25,269 nt of DNA, taken from the NCBI GenBank assembly GCA_021203665.1, contig JAJQAT010000016.1:6763-32031 (forward strand), written 5' to 3'. The translations under genes were made by a program, and so were the position numbers. Positions 1-6,274 of this stretch are shown piece after piece; positions within the stretch are counted from its first letter, which is position 1, and each line of letters opens with the position of its first letter. Below the pieces are notes generated by a model. It was given only the letters and a program-made list of their open reading frames with translations, had not been told where the DNA came from and did not search any database. The DNA is from Bacillota bacterium. GTDB taxonomy: Bacteria; Bacillota; Clostridia; UBA1381.

Positions 1-19
1 CTAAGATATTAAGTAACAA

Positions 20-47
20 AGGGGTGCGCTTGCCCCCTATTTTTTTT
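20..47 (+). terminator. Intrinsic terminator-like hairpin before icd
   Basis: AGGGG at 20-24 can pair with CCCCT at 34-38, followed by an A and a run of eight T. This has the form of a Rho-independent terminator for a gene upstream of the window. It sits only a few bases before the icd ribosome binding site (about 50-55), so it could also be a leader attenuator for icd. Confidence 0.6.
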
Positions 48-65
48 AGAAGGGACGGATTTTAA

Positions 66-1277
66 ATGGCAAAAATTCAGATGAAAACACCGCTTGTCGA
101 AATGGACGGCGACGAAATGACGCGAATCATATGGAAGATGATTAAGGATATTCTCCTTACACCTTACATAGACCTTAAGACGGAGTATTACGACCTCGGT
201 CTTGAATACAGAAATGAAACAAACGACCGGGTTACAATCGACAGCGCGAACGCGACGAAGAAATACGGCGTTGCCGTAAAATGCGCAACAATCACGCCTA
301 ACGCGGCAAGAATGACGGAATACGACCTTAAGGAAATGTGGAAGTCGCCGAACGGCACAATCCGCGCGATGCTTGACGGCACGGTATTCAGAACACCTAT
401 TCTTGTAAAGGGCATCACTCCTTATATTCCGACGTGGACAAAGCCTATAACAATCGCGCGTCACGCGTACGGCGACATTTACAAAAATGTTGAAATGCAG
501 GTTAAAGCCGGAAACAAAGCCGAGCTTGTCACAACGGACGCGCAGGGCAACGAGAAGCGCGAGCTTATCTATGATTTTGCCGATGAGGACGGTATTATTC
601 AGGGCGTTCATAACCGCGACAAATCAATCGGAAGCTTTGCAAGAGCTTGCTTTAATTACGCGCTCGATATGAAAAAGGATATATGGTTCGCCACAAAGGA
701 CACTATTTCAAAGAAGTACGACCACCGTTTCAAGGATATTTTCCAAGAAATATTTGATAACGAATACAAGGAAAAATTCGACGAGGCGGGTATTGAGTAT
801 TTCTATACTTTGATTGACGATGCCGTGGCAAGAGTTATCCGCTCAAACGGCGGATATATATGGGCGTGCAAAAACTATGACGGCGATGTTATGTCGGACA
901 TGGTTGCCACCGCATACGGCTCGCTTGCTATGATGACCTCCGTTCTTGTATCGCCCGACGGCGTTTATGAGTATGAGGCTGCTCACGGCACTGTTCAGCG
1001 TCACTATTACAAGCACCTTAAAGGTGAAAAAACCTCAACAAACTCCGTTGCGACGCTGTTCGCGTGGACGGGCGCGCTCCGCAAAAGAGGCGAGCTGGAC
1101 GGTTTGGACGAGCTGGTTAAATTCGCAGATAGCCTTGAAAAGGCAACCATTCAAACCATCGAGGAGGGCGTTATGACAGGCGACCTTGCCGCGCTTTCAA
1201 CGCTTGAAAACAAACAGAAGGTTGATACCGAGGAATTTCTTATCGCCGTCAACGAAAGACTGCAAAAATTAATGTAA
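66..1277 (+). CDS. icd: NADP-dependent isocitrate dehydrogenase
   Basis: Converts isocitrate to 2-oxoglutarate with reduction of NADP in the cytoplasm, feeding glutamate synthesis. The 403-residue protein is of the homodimeric type shared with eukaryotic enzymes, not the E. coli type. Visible family motifs are MDGDEMTRIIW near residue 13, the substrate loop SPNGTIR near 94, FRTPI near 108, RHAYGDIYKN near 133, and the metal and cofactor region DDAVARVIRSNGGYIWACKNYDGD followed by EYEAAHGTVQRHY and KTSTNSVATLFAW in the last third. Length matches the family. The ATG at 66 has an AAGGGA box about 10 nt upstream. A terminator follows immediately. The family call is secure; NADP rather than NAD use is inferred from the family. 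Confidence 0.95.
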   Translation: MAKIQMKTPLVEMDGDEMTRIIWKMIKDILLTPYIDLKTEYYDLGLEYRNETNDRVTIDSANATKKYGVAVKCATITPNAARMTEYDLKEMWKSPNGTIRAMLDGTVFRTPILVKGITPYIPTWTKPITIARHAYGDIYKNVEMQVKAGNKAELVTTDAQGNEKRELIYDFADEDGIIQGVHNRDKSIGSFARACFNYALDMKKDIWFATKDTISKKYDHRFKDIFQEIFDNEYKEKFDEAGIEYFYTLIDDAVARVIRSNGGYIWACKNYDGDVMSDMVATAYGSLAMMTSVLVSPDGVYEYEAAHGTVQRHYYKHLKGEKTSTNSVATLFAWTGALRKRGELDGLDELVKFADSLEKATIQTIEEGVMTGDLAALSTLENKQKVDTEEFLIAVNERLQKLM

Positions 1278-1282
1278 AACGC

Positions 1283-1307
1283 AAAAGGACGGCATTGCCG
1301 TCCTTTT
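1283..1307 (+). terminator. Terminator after icd
   Basis: Perfect 11-bp inverted repeat, AAAAGGACGGC with GCCGTCCTTTT, with a 3-nt loop and a built-in T run. It lies between the icd stop and the next gene's ribosome binding site, so it probably reduces read-through into the methyltransferase. Confidence 0.8.
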
Positions 1308-1328
1308 AAGCTGTTTTGGAGGTTTGAA

Positions 1329-2099
1329 ATGTCAGATTGGAATTCGGAGCAATATTTAAAATTTGAGGCTCAAAGAACTCAGCCGGCTGTTGATTTGGCA
1401 AGCAGAGTGAAAATCGATGCCAAAAACATACTTGATTTGGGCTGCGGTCCCGGGAACAGTACGGCGGTGCTGCGCCGCCGCTGTCCGAATGCGCGTATAT
1501 TGGGCATTGACAGCTCACCGGATATGATACAAAAAGCAAGGAAAACCCACAGCGATTTGGATTTTATGCTTTTCGACGCAAGCGGCGGTATTGACGGTTT
1601 GAACGATACATATGACGTTATATTTTCAAATGCGTGTATACAATGGATTCCCAATCACAACGCGCTGATAAAAAGCATGATGAATAAGCTCACAGGCGGC
1701 GGTATGCTTGCGGTGCAGGTTCCCACGAACGGCAATTCGCCGCTGTTTCGCGGAATATCAAGGATTGCCGCCGACCTGAAATGGGGCTTTGACAAGGCTA
1801 AGCTTGCGCATAATGAAATACTGCCGCCCGAGGAATATTACAATATACTTGCCGAAAATTCAAGCGGCTTCGACATATGGGAAACATCGTATTATCACAG
1901 TATGCCGTCACATCGGTCGCTGCTTGAATGGGTTAAGGGTACAAGATTAAAACCGTATCTGGAAAAACTAAGCAGCGAGAACGAAAAAGCCGCCTTTGAA
2001 CGCGAGGTTCTTGACTGCGCAATCGCTGAATATCCCGTTCAAAATAACGGCGAGATTATTTTCAAATTTAAAAGACTGTTCTTTACCGCGGTAAAATAA
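1329..2099 (+). CDS. tam: Trans-aconitate 2-methyltransferase-like protein
   Basis: SAM-dependent class I methyltransferase of 256 residues. The SAM-binding motif I is DLGCGPG at residues 36-42, with motif II GIDSSPDM near 59-66. The region FSNACIQWIPNHNALI (about 98-113) and the following GGGMLAVQVPTN match the Tam family, which methyl-esterifies trans-aconitate, a by-product of aconitase. The position next to isocitrate dehydrogenase suits a role around the citrate/aconitate step. The start at 1329 has TTTTGGAGG 7 nt upstream. The fold is certain; substrate specificity is inferred from similarity and context, and another small-molecule acid is possible. Confidence 0.8.
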   Translation: MSDWNSEQYLKFEAQRTQPAVDLASRVKIDAKNILDLGCGPGNSTAVLRRRCPNARILGIDSSPDMIQKARKTHSDLDFMLFDASGGIDGLNDTYDVIFSNACIQWIPNHNALIKSMMNKLTGGGMLAVQVPTNGNSPLFRGISRIAADLKWGFDKAKLAHNEILPPEEYYNILAENSSGFDIWETSYYHSMPSHRSLLEWVKGTRLKPYLEKLSSENEKAAFEREVLDCAIAEYPVQNNGEIIFKFKRLFFTAVK

Positions 2100-2101
2100 A
2101 C

Positions 2102-2133
2102 AGAGGCTCATCCGAACGAGCCTCTTTAATTTT
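2102..2133 (+). terminator. Terminator after tam
   Basis: AGAGGCTC (2102-2109) pairs with GAGCCTCT (2118-2125), followed by a T-rich tract. It starts 2 bases after the tam stop codon and isolates tam from the small locus downstream. Confidence 0.8.
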
Positions 2134-2190
2134 GTATCCGAAAAGTCAATTTAAGTGTTTTACATTTTCCTTACAGAATACCGAAAAAAA

Positions 2191-2219
2191 TTGACATTGC
2201 TTGCTCTTTATGATACACT
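2191..2219 (+). promoter_or_regulatory. Strong promoter for the small hydrophobic peptide mRNA
   Basis: TTGACA at 2191-2196, a 17-nt spacer, and TACACT at 2214-2219 with an extended TG at 2211-2212. Predicted transcription start is near 2226. It drives the peptide ORF at 2274-2336. Eight bases separate the -10 box from AAAAGGGA, exactly as in the opposing promoter at 2432-2460. Confidence 0.75.
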
Positions 2220-2273
2220 GTTATCGGAAAAGGGAGCTTTTTCGTCCTGACGCCACCGCAAGGGGGTGTTTTT

Positions 2274-2336
2274 ATGAGCGAATTAACACTCGATTTGATA
2301 TTAATTTTGCTTATAATCGTTTGGATAAAAAAATAA
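2274..2336 (+). CDS. 20-residue hydrophobic peptide, candidate type I toxin
   Basis: The ORF encodes MSELTLDLILILLIIVWIKK: a short polar start, about 13 consecutive hydrophobic residues that could form one membrane helix, and a Lys-Lys end. A ribosome binding site AGGGGG lies at 2261-2266, 7 nt before the ATG, and can be partly covered by a small hairpin (CACC 2254-2257 with GGTG 2265-2268). Size and composition resemble known type I toxins such as Ibs or Fst, but I do not recognise the sequence as a member of a named family. An antisense RNA from the opposite strand covers its stop codon and 3' UTR. Toxicity is inferred from architecture only. Confidence 0.6.
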   Translation: MSELTLDLILILLIIVWIKK

Positions 2337-2364
2337 TTACCTATCTCACAAATAGGTAATTATT
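2327..2364 (-). terminator. Terminator of the antisense RNA
   Basis: On the - strand, AATAATTACCTA pairs with TAGGTAATTATT around a 9-nt loop, and the run of seven T (complement of 2327-2333) follows. It overlaps the stop codon of the peptide ORF on the + strand. Confidence 0.7.
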
Positions 2365-2425
2365 CGGTAGAAATCGTAATTTCTTTCTACCTTCATCTTT
2401 ACGCAGGACGATAAGTCCCTTTTCT
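2327..2425 (-). ncRNA. Candidate antisense antitoxin RNA, about 99 nt
   Basis: Predicted from its own promoter (2432-2460) to its own terminator (hairpin arms 2335-2343 and 2353-2361, then seven U from 2333-2327). It contains three stem-loops: GGAC-loop-GTCC at its 5' end, an 8-bp stem at 2366-2373/2384-2391, and the terminator. It is fully complementary to the last few bases of the peptide ORF and to its 3' UTR. Its first 22 nt nearly repeat the 5' leader of the peptide mRNA. This is the layout of a type I antitoxin; no ORF with a ribosome binding site was seen in it. Confidence 0.6.
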
Positions 2426-2430
2426 TTTTA
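2405..2430 (+). terminator. Terminator of the peptide mRNA
   Basis: GGAC (2406-2409) and GTCC (2415-2418) form a small stem around GATAA, followed by CTTTTCTTTTTA. The stem is short, but the T-rich tail is good. The same bases form the 5' hairpin of the antisense RNA on the - strand. Confidence 0.5.
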
Positions 2431-2431
2431 T

Positions 2432-2460
2432 ATATTACCACATTCAAAAGAATATGTCAA
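2432..2460 (-). promoter_or_regulatory. Near-consensus promoter for the antisense RNA
   Basis: Reading the - strand: TTGACA (complement of 2455-2460), a 17-nt spacer, and TAATAT (complement of 2432-2437). Predicted start is near 2425. It faces the + strand promoter at 2191-2219 from about 210 bases away. Confidence 0.75.
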
Positions 2461-2482
2461 GCAAAATCCAATGCTTTTCTTA

Positions 2483-2520
2483 CAAAAAGAGCCGCCGCAT
2501 AAAAGCCGGCAGCTCTTTTA
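2483..2520 (-). terminator. Terminator of the ribosomal protein operon
   Basis: On the - strand, AGAGC-T-GCCG pairs with CGGC-G-GCTCT, followed by TTTTTG. It lies 10 bases past the rplQ stop codon and closes the long operon that begins with rpsJ. Confidence 0.8.
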
Positions 2521-2530
2521 AATTTTATAA

Positions 2531-2875
2531 TCAATCTACAAGCTCAAGAATCGCCATAGGAGCGCTGTCACCGCGGCGCGGACCTGTCTGGTAAATTCTT
2601 GTGTAACCGCCGTTTCTCTCAGCGTACTTCGGAGCTATTTCAGAGAAAACCTTTGTTACAACGTCTTCCTTTGTGATAAACTCCAATGCCTGACGACGAG
2701 AATGAAGCGTGTTTGTTTTGCCAAGAGTAATCATCTTCTCAGCCATACTCTGAGTTTCTTTTGCTCTTGTCAAAGTAGTTTCAATTCTACCCGTTTCCAA
2801 AAAGCTTGTTACAAGATTACGAAGCATAGCTTTTCTTTGGTCTGTTGGGCGATTTAACTTTCTTGTTCCCGGCAT
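2531..2875 (-). CDS. rplQ: Ribosomal protein L17
   Basis: Component of the large subunit near the peptide exit tunnel. The 114 residues begin MPGTRKLNRPTDQRKAMLRN, the L17 signature, and end GDSAPMAILELVD; the bacterial length range is about 115-130, so it is intact. It is the last gene of the operon, 15 bases after rpoA, the usual alpha-operon order (rpsM, rpsK, rpsD, rpoA, rplQ). An AGGAGG box precedes its ATG. Confidence 0.97.
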   Translation of the reverse strand: MPGTRKLNRPTDQRKAMLRNLVTSFLETGRIETTLTRAKETQSMAEKMITLGKTNTLHSRRQALEFITKEDVVTKVFSEIAPKYAERNGGYTRIYQTGPRRGDSAPMAILELVD

Positions 2876-2890
2876 AACCGTTACCTCCTA

Positions 2891-3841
2891 TCAATCTTCT
2901 TCTTTTTTAAGGTAAAGACCTAAACCATTCAATTTGTTTATGACTTCTTCAAGCGACTTTCTGCCGAGGTTTCTTACCTTCATCATATCCTCTTCGGATT
3001 TGTTTGTAAGATCCTCAATCGTGTTAATACCCGCGCGCTTTAAGCAGTTATATGAACGAACCGACAAATCAAGCTCCTCAATGGTCATTTCGAGAACCTT
3101 TTCCTTCTTGTTCTCTCCCTTTTCAACGATTATTTCAGCGTTCTTCGCATCGTCGGAAAGGTCAACGAACAATGAAAGCAGGTCGTTCATTATTTTGGCA
3201 GCCAATGATACGGCCTCGTCCGGCTTTATGGTGCCGTTCGTCCAAACCTCAACCGCCAATTTCTCTCTATCCGTATATTGTCCCACACGAGTGTCTTCTA
3301 CTGTATAATTAACCTTTGATACAGGAGTATAGATAGAATCCACAGGAATTACTCCGATAATGGGCTGCATTGCCTGCTTGTTCTTTTCCGCGCTGACATA
3401 GCCTCTGCCCTTTGACAGAGTAATCTCAATATAAAGATTAGCATCCTCATTCAATGTGGCGATATGAAGGTCGGGATTAAATATCTCAACGTCATCATCG
3501 CGCTTAATATCGCCCGCTGTTATTTCCTGCGCGCCCTTTGCCTCGATGTAAACAATCTTCGGAAGATCGCCGTGAATTTTAAGCGCGAGCTTTTTGATGT
3601 TAAGAATAAGCTCCGTAACATCTTCCGTTACTCCGGGGACTGTCGAAAACTCGTGCTGCACACCCTCTATTTTGATTGATGTGGCAGCCGCGCCCGGCAA
3701 GGATGAAAGTAAAATTCTGCGAAGCGAATTGCCGAGCGTGGTACCGTAGCCGCGCTCGAGCGGAGATACAACAAATTTGCCGTATCTGCCGTCCTCGCTC
3801 ATTTCAACGCATTCTATATTAGGCTTTTCCATTTCTATCAT
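2891..3841 (-). CDS. rpoA: RNA polymerase alpha subunit
   Basis: The 316-residue alpha subunit. The N-terminal dimerisation and assembly domain (about 1-230) contains RGYGTTLGNSLRRILLSS near residue 30. The C-terminal domain (about 250-310) has LDLSVRSYNCLKRAGI, with Arg262 matching the UP-element-binding arginine of E. coli, and RNLGRKSLEEV. The start is the first ATG at 3841, with AAGGAGGG 7 nt upstream, rather than the ATG three codons later. The 102-nt gap to rpsD is longer than most gaps in the operon. Confidence 0.97.
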   Translation of the reverse strand: MIEMEKPNIECVEMSEDGRYGKFVVSPLERGYGTTLGNSLRRILLSSLPGAAATSIKIEGVQHEFSTVPGVTEDVTELILNIKKLALKIHGDLPKIVYIEAKGAQEITAGDIKRDDDVEIFNPDLHIATLNEDANLYIEITLSKGRGYVSAEKNKQAMQPIIGVIPVDSIYTPVSKVNYTVEDTRVGQYTDREKLAVEVWTNGTIKPDEAVSLAAKIMNDLLSLFVDLSDDAKNAEIIVEKGENKKEKVLEMTIEELDLSVRSYNCLKRAGINTIEDLTNKSEEDMMKVRNLGRKSLEEVINKLNGLGLYLKKEED

Positions 3842-3943
3842 TTCAGAACCCTCCTTTATAATATGAGCTTTTCCCTAAGTATTCCGTACCGAGAAATGCC
3901 CGCAAAAACATATATAAATCCACTTACCGAGGGTAATATGTGA

Positions 3944-4537
3944 TTATTTAGAATAAAGTTCGACGATAAGGTGTTCCTCAACTTCGTAGTCGATGTCCTC
4001 TCTTGTAGCTAAGGTAATAACTTTACCTGTAAGCGTGTTCTTGTCCATCGAAAGCCACTTGGGAACAACTCTGTTTGCGTTTGTTTCAACGATTTCCTTT
4101 ATTCTGACAGAGTTCTTACTCTTTTCTCTTACTGATACTACATCACCCGTCTTTACAAGGTATGACGGAATGTCAACCTTTTGACCGTTTACAGTGATGT
4201 GACCGTGATTAACAAGCTGTCTTGCCTCACGTCTTGTATTAGCCAAGCCTAATCTGAAAACAACATTGTCAAGTCTTGACTCAAGAATCTGAAGGAGCAT
4301 CTCACCTGTGATACCCTGTCTCTTTGTAGCCATTACGTAATACTTTCTGAACTGCTTCTCAAGTACGCCGTATATAAACTTAACCTTTTGCTTTTCATTC
4401 AGCTGCAAACCGTATTCGGACTGCTTTCTTCTGCCTTGCTTTGGATTTCTGTTAGATGATTTATCTATACCCATTGTTGCGGGATTGATGCCCAAAGTTT
4501 TACATCTCTTTAGTACCGGCTGTCTATTTACTGCCAT
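3944..4537 (-). CDS. rpsD: Ribosomal protein S4
   Basis: Small-subunit assembly protein that binds 16S rRNA early; in many bacteria it also represses alpha-operon translation. The 197 residues include the central S4 RNA-binding domain ESRLDNVVFRLGLANTRREARQLVNHGHITVNGQKVDIPSY (about 90-130). The N-terminus lacks the Cys zinc motif of some S4 proteins (the C+ form). It lies between rpsK and rpoA in the alpha-operon order. In Bacillus, rpsD is separate and autoregulated; here it is in the operon. Confidence 0.97.
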   Translation of the reverse strand: MAVNRQPVLKRCKTLGINPATMGIDKSSNRNPKQGRRKQSEYGLQLNEKQKVKFIYGVLEKQFRKYYVMATKRQGITGEMLLQILESRLDNVVFRLGLANTRREARQLVNHGHITVNGQKVDIPSYLVKTGDVVSVREKSKNSVRIKEIVETNANRVVPKWLSMDKNTLTGKVITLATREDIDYEVEEHLIVELYSK

Positions 4538-4570
4538 TGTCCATTTTCCTCCTTTACAATTAATTACAAA

Positions 4571-4969
4571 TCAGACTCTTCTTCTCTTCGGCGGTCTACA
4601 ACCGTTATGAGGAATAGGAGTTACGTCCTTAATCATAGTAACGTCAAGACCTGTTGCCTGCAATGCTCTGATTGCCGCCTCACGGCCCGCGCCGGGTCCC
4701 TTAACGTAAACCTCTACTGTTTTCATACCGTGTTCCATAGCCGCTTTGGCAGCTGTTTCGGCAGCTGTCTGAGCAGCGAACGGAGTACTCTTTCTTGAGC
4801 CGCGGAAGCCTAAACCGCCGGCACTTGCCCAAGATATAGCGTTTCCGGCTGTATCTGTAATTGTAACTATTGTATTGTTGAAAGTAGAACGGATATGAGC
4901 CGCGCCTTTTTCAATATTCTTTCTATCACGACGTCTTGTACGTGTAGTTTTCTTTGCTACCTTTGCCAT
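4571..4969 (-). CDS. rpsK: Ribosomal protein S11
   Basis: Small-subunit platform protein next to the mRNA exit. 132 residues with a basic N-terminus (KKTTRTRRRDRKN), the core GAAHIRSTFNNTIVTITD, and the conserved C-terminal motif DVTPIPHNGCRPPKRRRV. Length is normal. It lies 17 nt from rpsM and 33 nt from rpsD. Confidence 0.97.
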   Translation of the reverse strand: MAKVAKKTTRTRRRDRKNIEKGAAHIRSTFNNTIVTITDTAGNAISWASAGGLGFRGSRKSTPFAAQTAAETAAKAAMEHGMKTVEVYVKGPGAGREAAIRALQATGLDVTMIKDVTPIPHNGCRPPKRRRV

Positions 4970-4986
4970 TTAGCTTAGTCCCTCCT

Positions 4987-5355
4987 TTATTTCTTCTTTC
5001 CTGCGATTGTTCTCGCGGGACCCTTGCGGGTTCTTGCATTGTTCTTAGTGTTCTGTCCTCTTACCGGAAGACCTTTTCTGTGACGGATACCTCTGTAACA
5101 TCCGATTTCCATAAGTCTCTTAATATCAAGAGCAATCTGACGTCTAAGGTCACCCTCAACCGTGTATTCAGCGTCGATAACCTCTCTCAGCTTACTTACA
5201 TCCGATTCCGTAAGATCCTTTACTCTTGTGTCGGGGTTTATACCTGTCTGAGAAAGAATCTTCTGCGAGCTTTTAAGTCCAATGCCGTATATATAGGTAA
5301 GACCAACTTCTACTCTCTTTTCTCTTGGTAAGTCAACACCTGCTATTCTTGCCAT
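4987..5355 (-). CDS. rpsM: Ribosomal protein S13
   Basis: Head protein of the small subunit that contacts the P-site tRNA and 23S rRNA. 122 residues begin MARIAGVDLPREKRVEVGLTYIYGIG, the family signature, with the helix-two-turn-helix near 15-60 and the basic tail RGQNTKNNARTRKGPARTIAGKKK. It is the first gene of the alpha cluster and is preceded by an unusual 263-nt gap with a long hairpin (5527-5609). Confidence 0.97.
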   Translation of the reverse strand: MARIAGVDLPREKRVEVGLTYIYGIGLKSSQKILSQTGINPDTRVKDLTESDVSKLREVIDAEYTVEGDLRRQIALDIKRLMEIGCYRGIRHRKGLPVRGQNTKNNARTRKGPARTIAGKKK

Positions 5356-5618
5356 ACTTTTCTACACCTCCATTAAAAGATATCATCAAAAAATTTATAT
5401 AGTGTTGTATTAAAACCCGCCCGGGCTACCAAGACGGTCAGCCGCGCCCGAACAAGTCATAAACAAATTTAGTGTGTTTTTCCATAACATAAGCTTTGCA
5501 CTCATATATGAGCGAAAAAATTTCAGATTTGGATGCAGTTCGCAATTTCTTTTTGGACGCCGCGTACGTGTGTACGCAAGTCCGAAAAAAATTGTGAAAT
5601 GCGCCAAATATGGAATTT
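5356..5618 (-). promoter_or_regulatory. Long structured gap between rpmJ and rpsM
   Basis: No credible gene. The - strand RNA can fold into a long irregular hairpin (5527-5609): outer stem 5527-5532/5604-5609, CAATTT 5543-5548 with AAATTG 5589-5594, GGAC 5555-5558 with GTCC 5580-5583, and apical GCGTAC 5562-5567 with GTACGC 5572-5577. A GC-rich segment at 5416-5452 may form a second structure. In E. coli, S4 represses its operon at the rpsM leader, so this position suits a feedback element; that role is inferred. Confidence 0.45.
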
Positions 5619-5732
5619 TTAACCCTGCTTTTGCTTGTGCTTCGGATTTTCACATATAACCATTACTTTGCCTTTTCTCTTTATGATTTTGCATTTTTCG
5701 CAAATCGGTTTTACTGACGGACGTACTTTCAT
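5619..5732 (-). CDS. rpmJ: Ribosomal protein L36, zinc-binding form
   Basis: A 37-residue protein beginning MKVRPSVKPICEKCKIIKRK and ending HKQKQG. The four zinc ligands are Cys11, Cys14, Cys27 and His32, so this is the C+ form. It stabilises the large-subunit core near the peptidyl transferase region. It follows infA by 16 nt with its own AGGGAGG box, the standard Gram-positive order infA-rpmJ-rpsM. The gene is complete. Confidence 0.95.
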   Translation of the reverse strand: MKVRPSVKPICEKCKIIKRKGKVMVICENPKHKQKQG

Positions 5733-5748
5733 TTCAATTACCTCCCTG

Positions 5749-5967
5749 TTATTTACTTCTCCAGGTAATTCTTCCCCTGGACAAATCATACGGACTCATC
5801 TCAAGAGTAACCCTATCACCCGGCAAAATCTTTATAAAATTCATTCTCAGCTTGCCTGAAATATGTGCCAAAACCTGATGCCCATTTTCAAGCTCTACTT
5901 TAAACATTGCGTTCGGCAGGTTTTCAACAACCGTGCCCTCTAATTCCAATACATCATCCTTAGCCAC
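5749..5967 (-). CDS. infA: Translation initiation factor IF-1
   Basis: The 72-residue S1/OB-fold factor that binds the ribosomal A site during initiation. MAKDDVLELEGTVVENLPNA opens it, and the core MFKVELENGHQVLAHISGKLRMNFI and end YDLSRGRITWRSK match the family exactly in length. The start codon is GTG at 5967, supported by AGGAGG 7 nt upstream. It lies between the KOW protein and rpmJ as in other Firmicutes. Confidence 0.97.
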   Translation of the reverse strand: MAKDDVLELEGTVVENLPNAMFKVELENGHQVLAHISGKLRMNFIKILPGDRVTLEMSPYDLSRGRITWRSK

Positions 5968-6007
5968 GCTACATCCTCCTATTTCCGTGATACGTTTCCA
6001 AGAAACC

Positions 6008-6265
6008 TCAATTAAATTCCGACAATGCTTTTCGCACCTCCGCGTTGGTAACCTTTCCCGCCGCTTTCAGCTTGTTTTGTATAAACTCGGAAACCGACGA
6101 GGTCCCTTGCAGGTGCTTGAGCTTTTTCTTTTTTGGGCGATCCACCTTTCTCAGCTCTCCGTTGGCGAGGTAAACATAATCGCCCTCTCGCGCGAGAACT
6201 ATAAACAAATCGCCCATATCTCGTCCCGCTATGGAACGGACTATTGAACCCTCTACTATTTCCAT
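6008..6265 (-). CDS. KOW-domain RNA-binding protein (L14e/L6e/L27e-like)
   Basis: An 85-residue protein with an N-terminal KOW-type fold: GSIVRSIAGRDMGDLFIVL (about 6-24), then GDYVYLANGELRKVDRPKKKKLKHLQ, a basic nucleic-acid-binding stretch. The C-terminal part is a short helix predicted to be amphipathic. Proteins like this are regularly found between map and infA in Clostridia and Bacillales and are thought to bind RNA or the ribosome; exact function is unknown. It is 9 nt from map and 40 nt from infA, so it is cotranscribed with both. Confidence 0.85.
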   Translation of the reverse strand: MEIVEGSIVRSIAGRDMGDLFIVLAREGDYVYLANGELRKVDRPKKKKLKHLQGTSSVSEFIQNKLKAAGKVTNAEVRKALSEFN

Positions 6266-6274
6266 ACTATACCT

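Noticed and set aside
9..611. A 200-codon open frame antisense to icd, and similar long frames opposite ribosomal genes such as 15700-16605.
   Set aside because: They mirror strongly conserved coding genes, have no ribosome binding sites, and give low-complexity Arg/Cys/Val-rich products. They are codon-usage shadows.
2134..2190. A-rich stretch between tam and the + strand promoter as a possible gene or riboswitch.
   Set aside because: No ORF with a ribosome binding site and no stem-loop of note.
2274..2336. The 20-residue ORF as a leader peptide for a downstream gene rather than a toxin.
   Set aside because: No + strand gene follows for more than 17 kb, and a terminator lies about 70 nt downstream; it has no run of one amino-acid codon that would suggest attenuation.
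5508..5521. CTCATATATGAG near the rpmJ-rpsM gap as an operator.
   Set aside because: Short AT-rich palindrome of a kind expected by chance; there is no promoter next to it.
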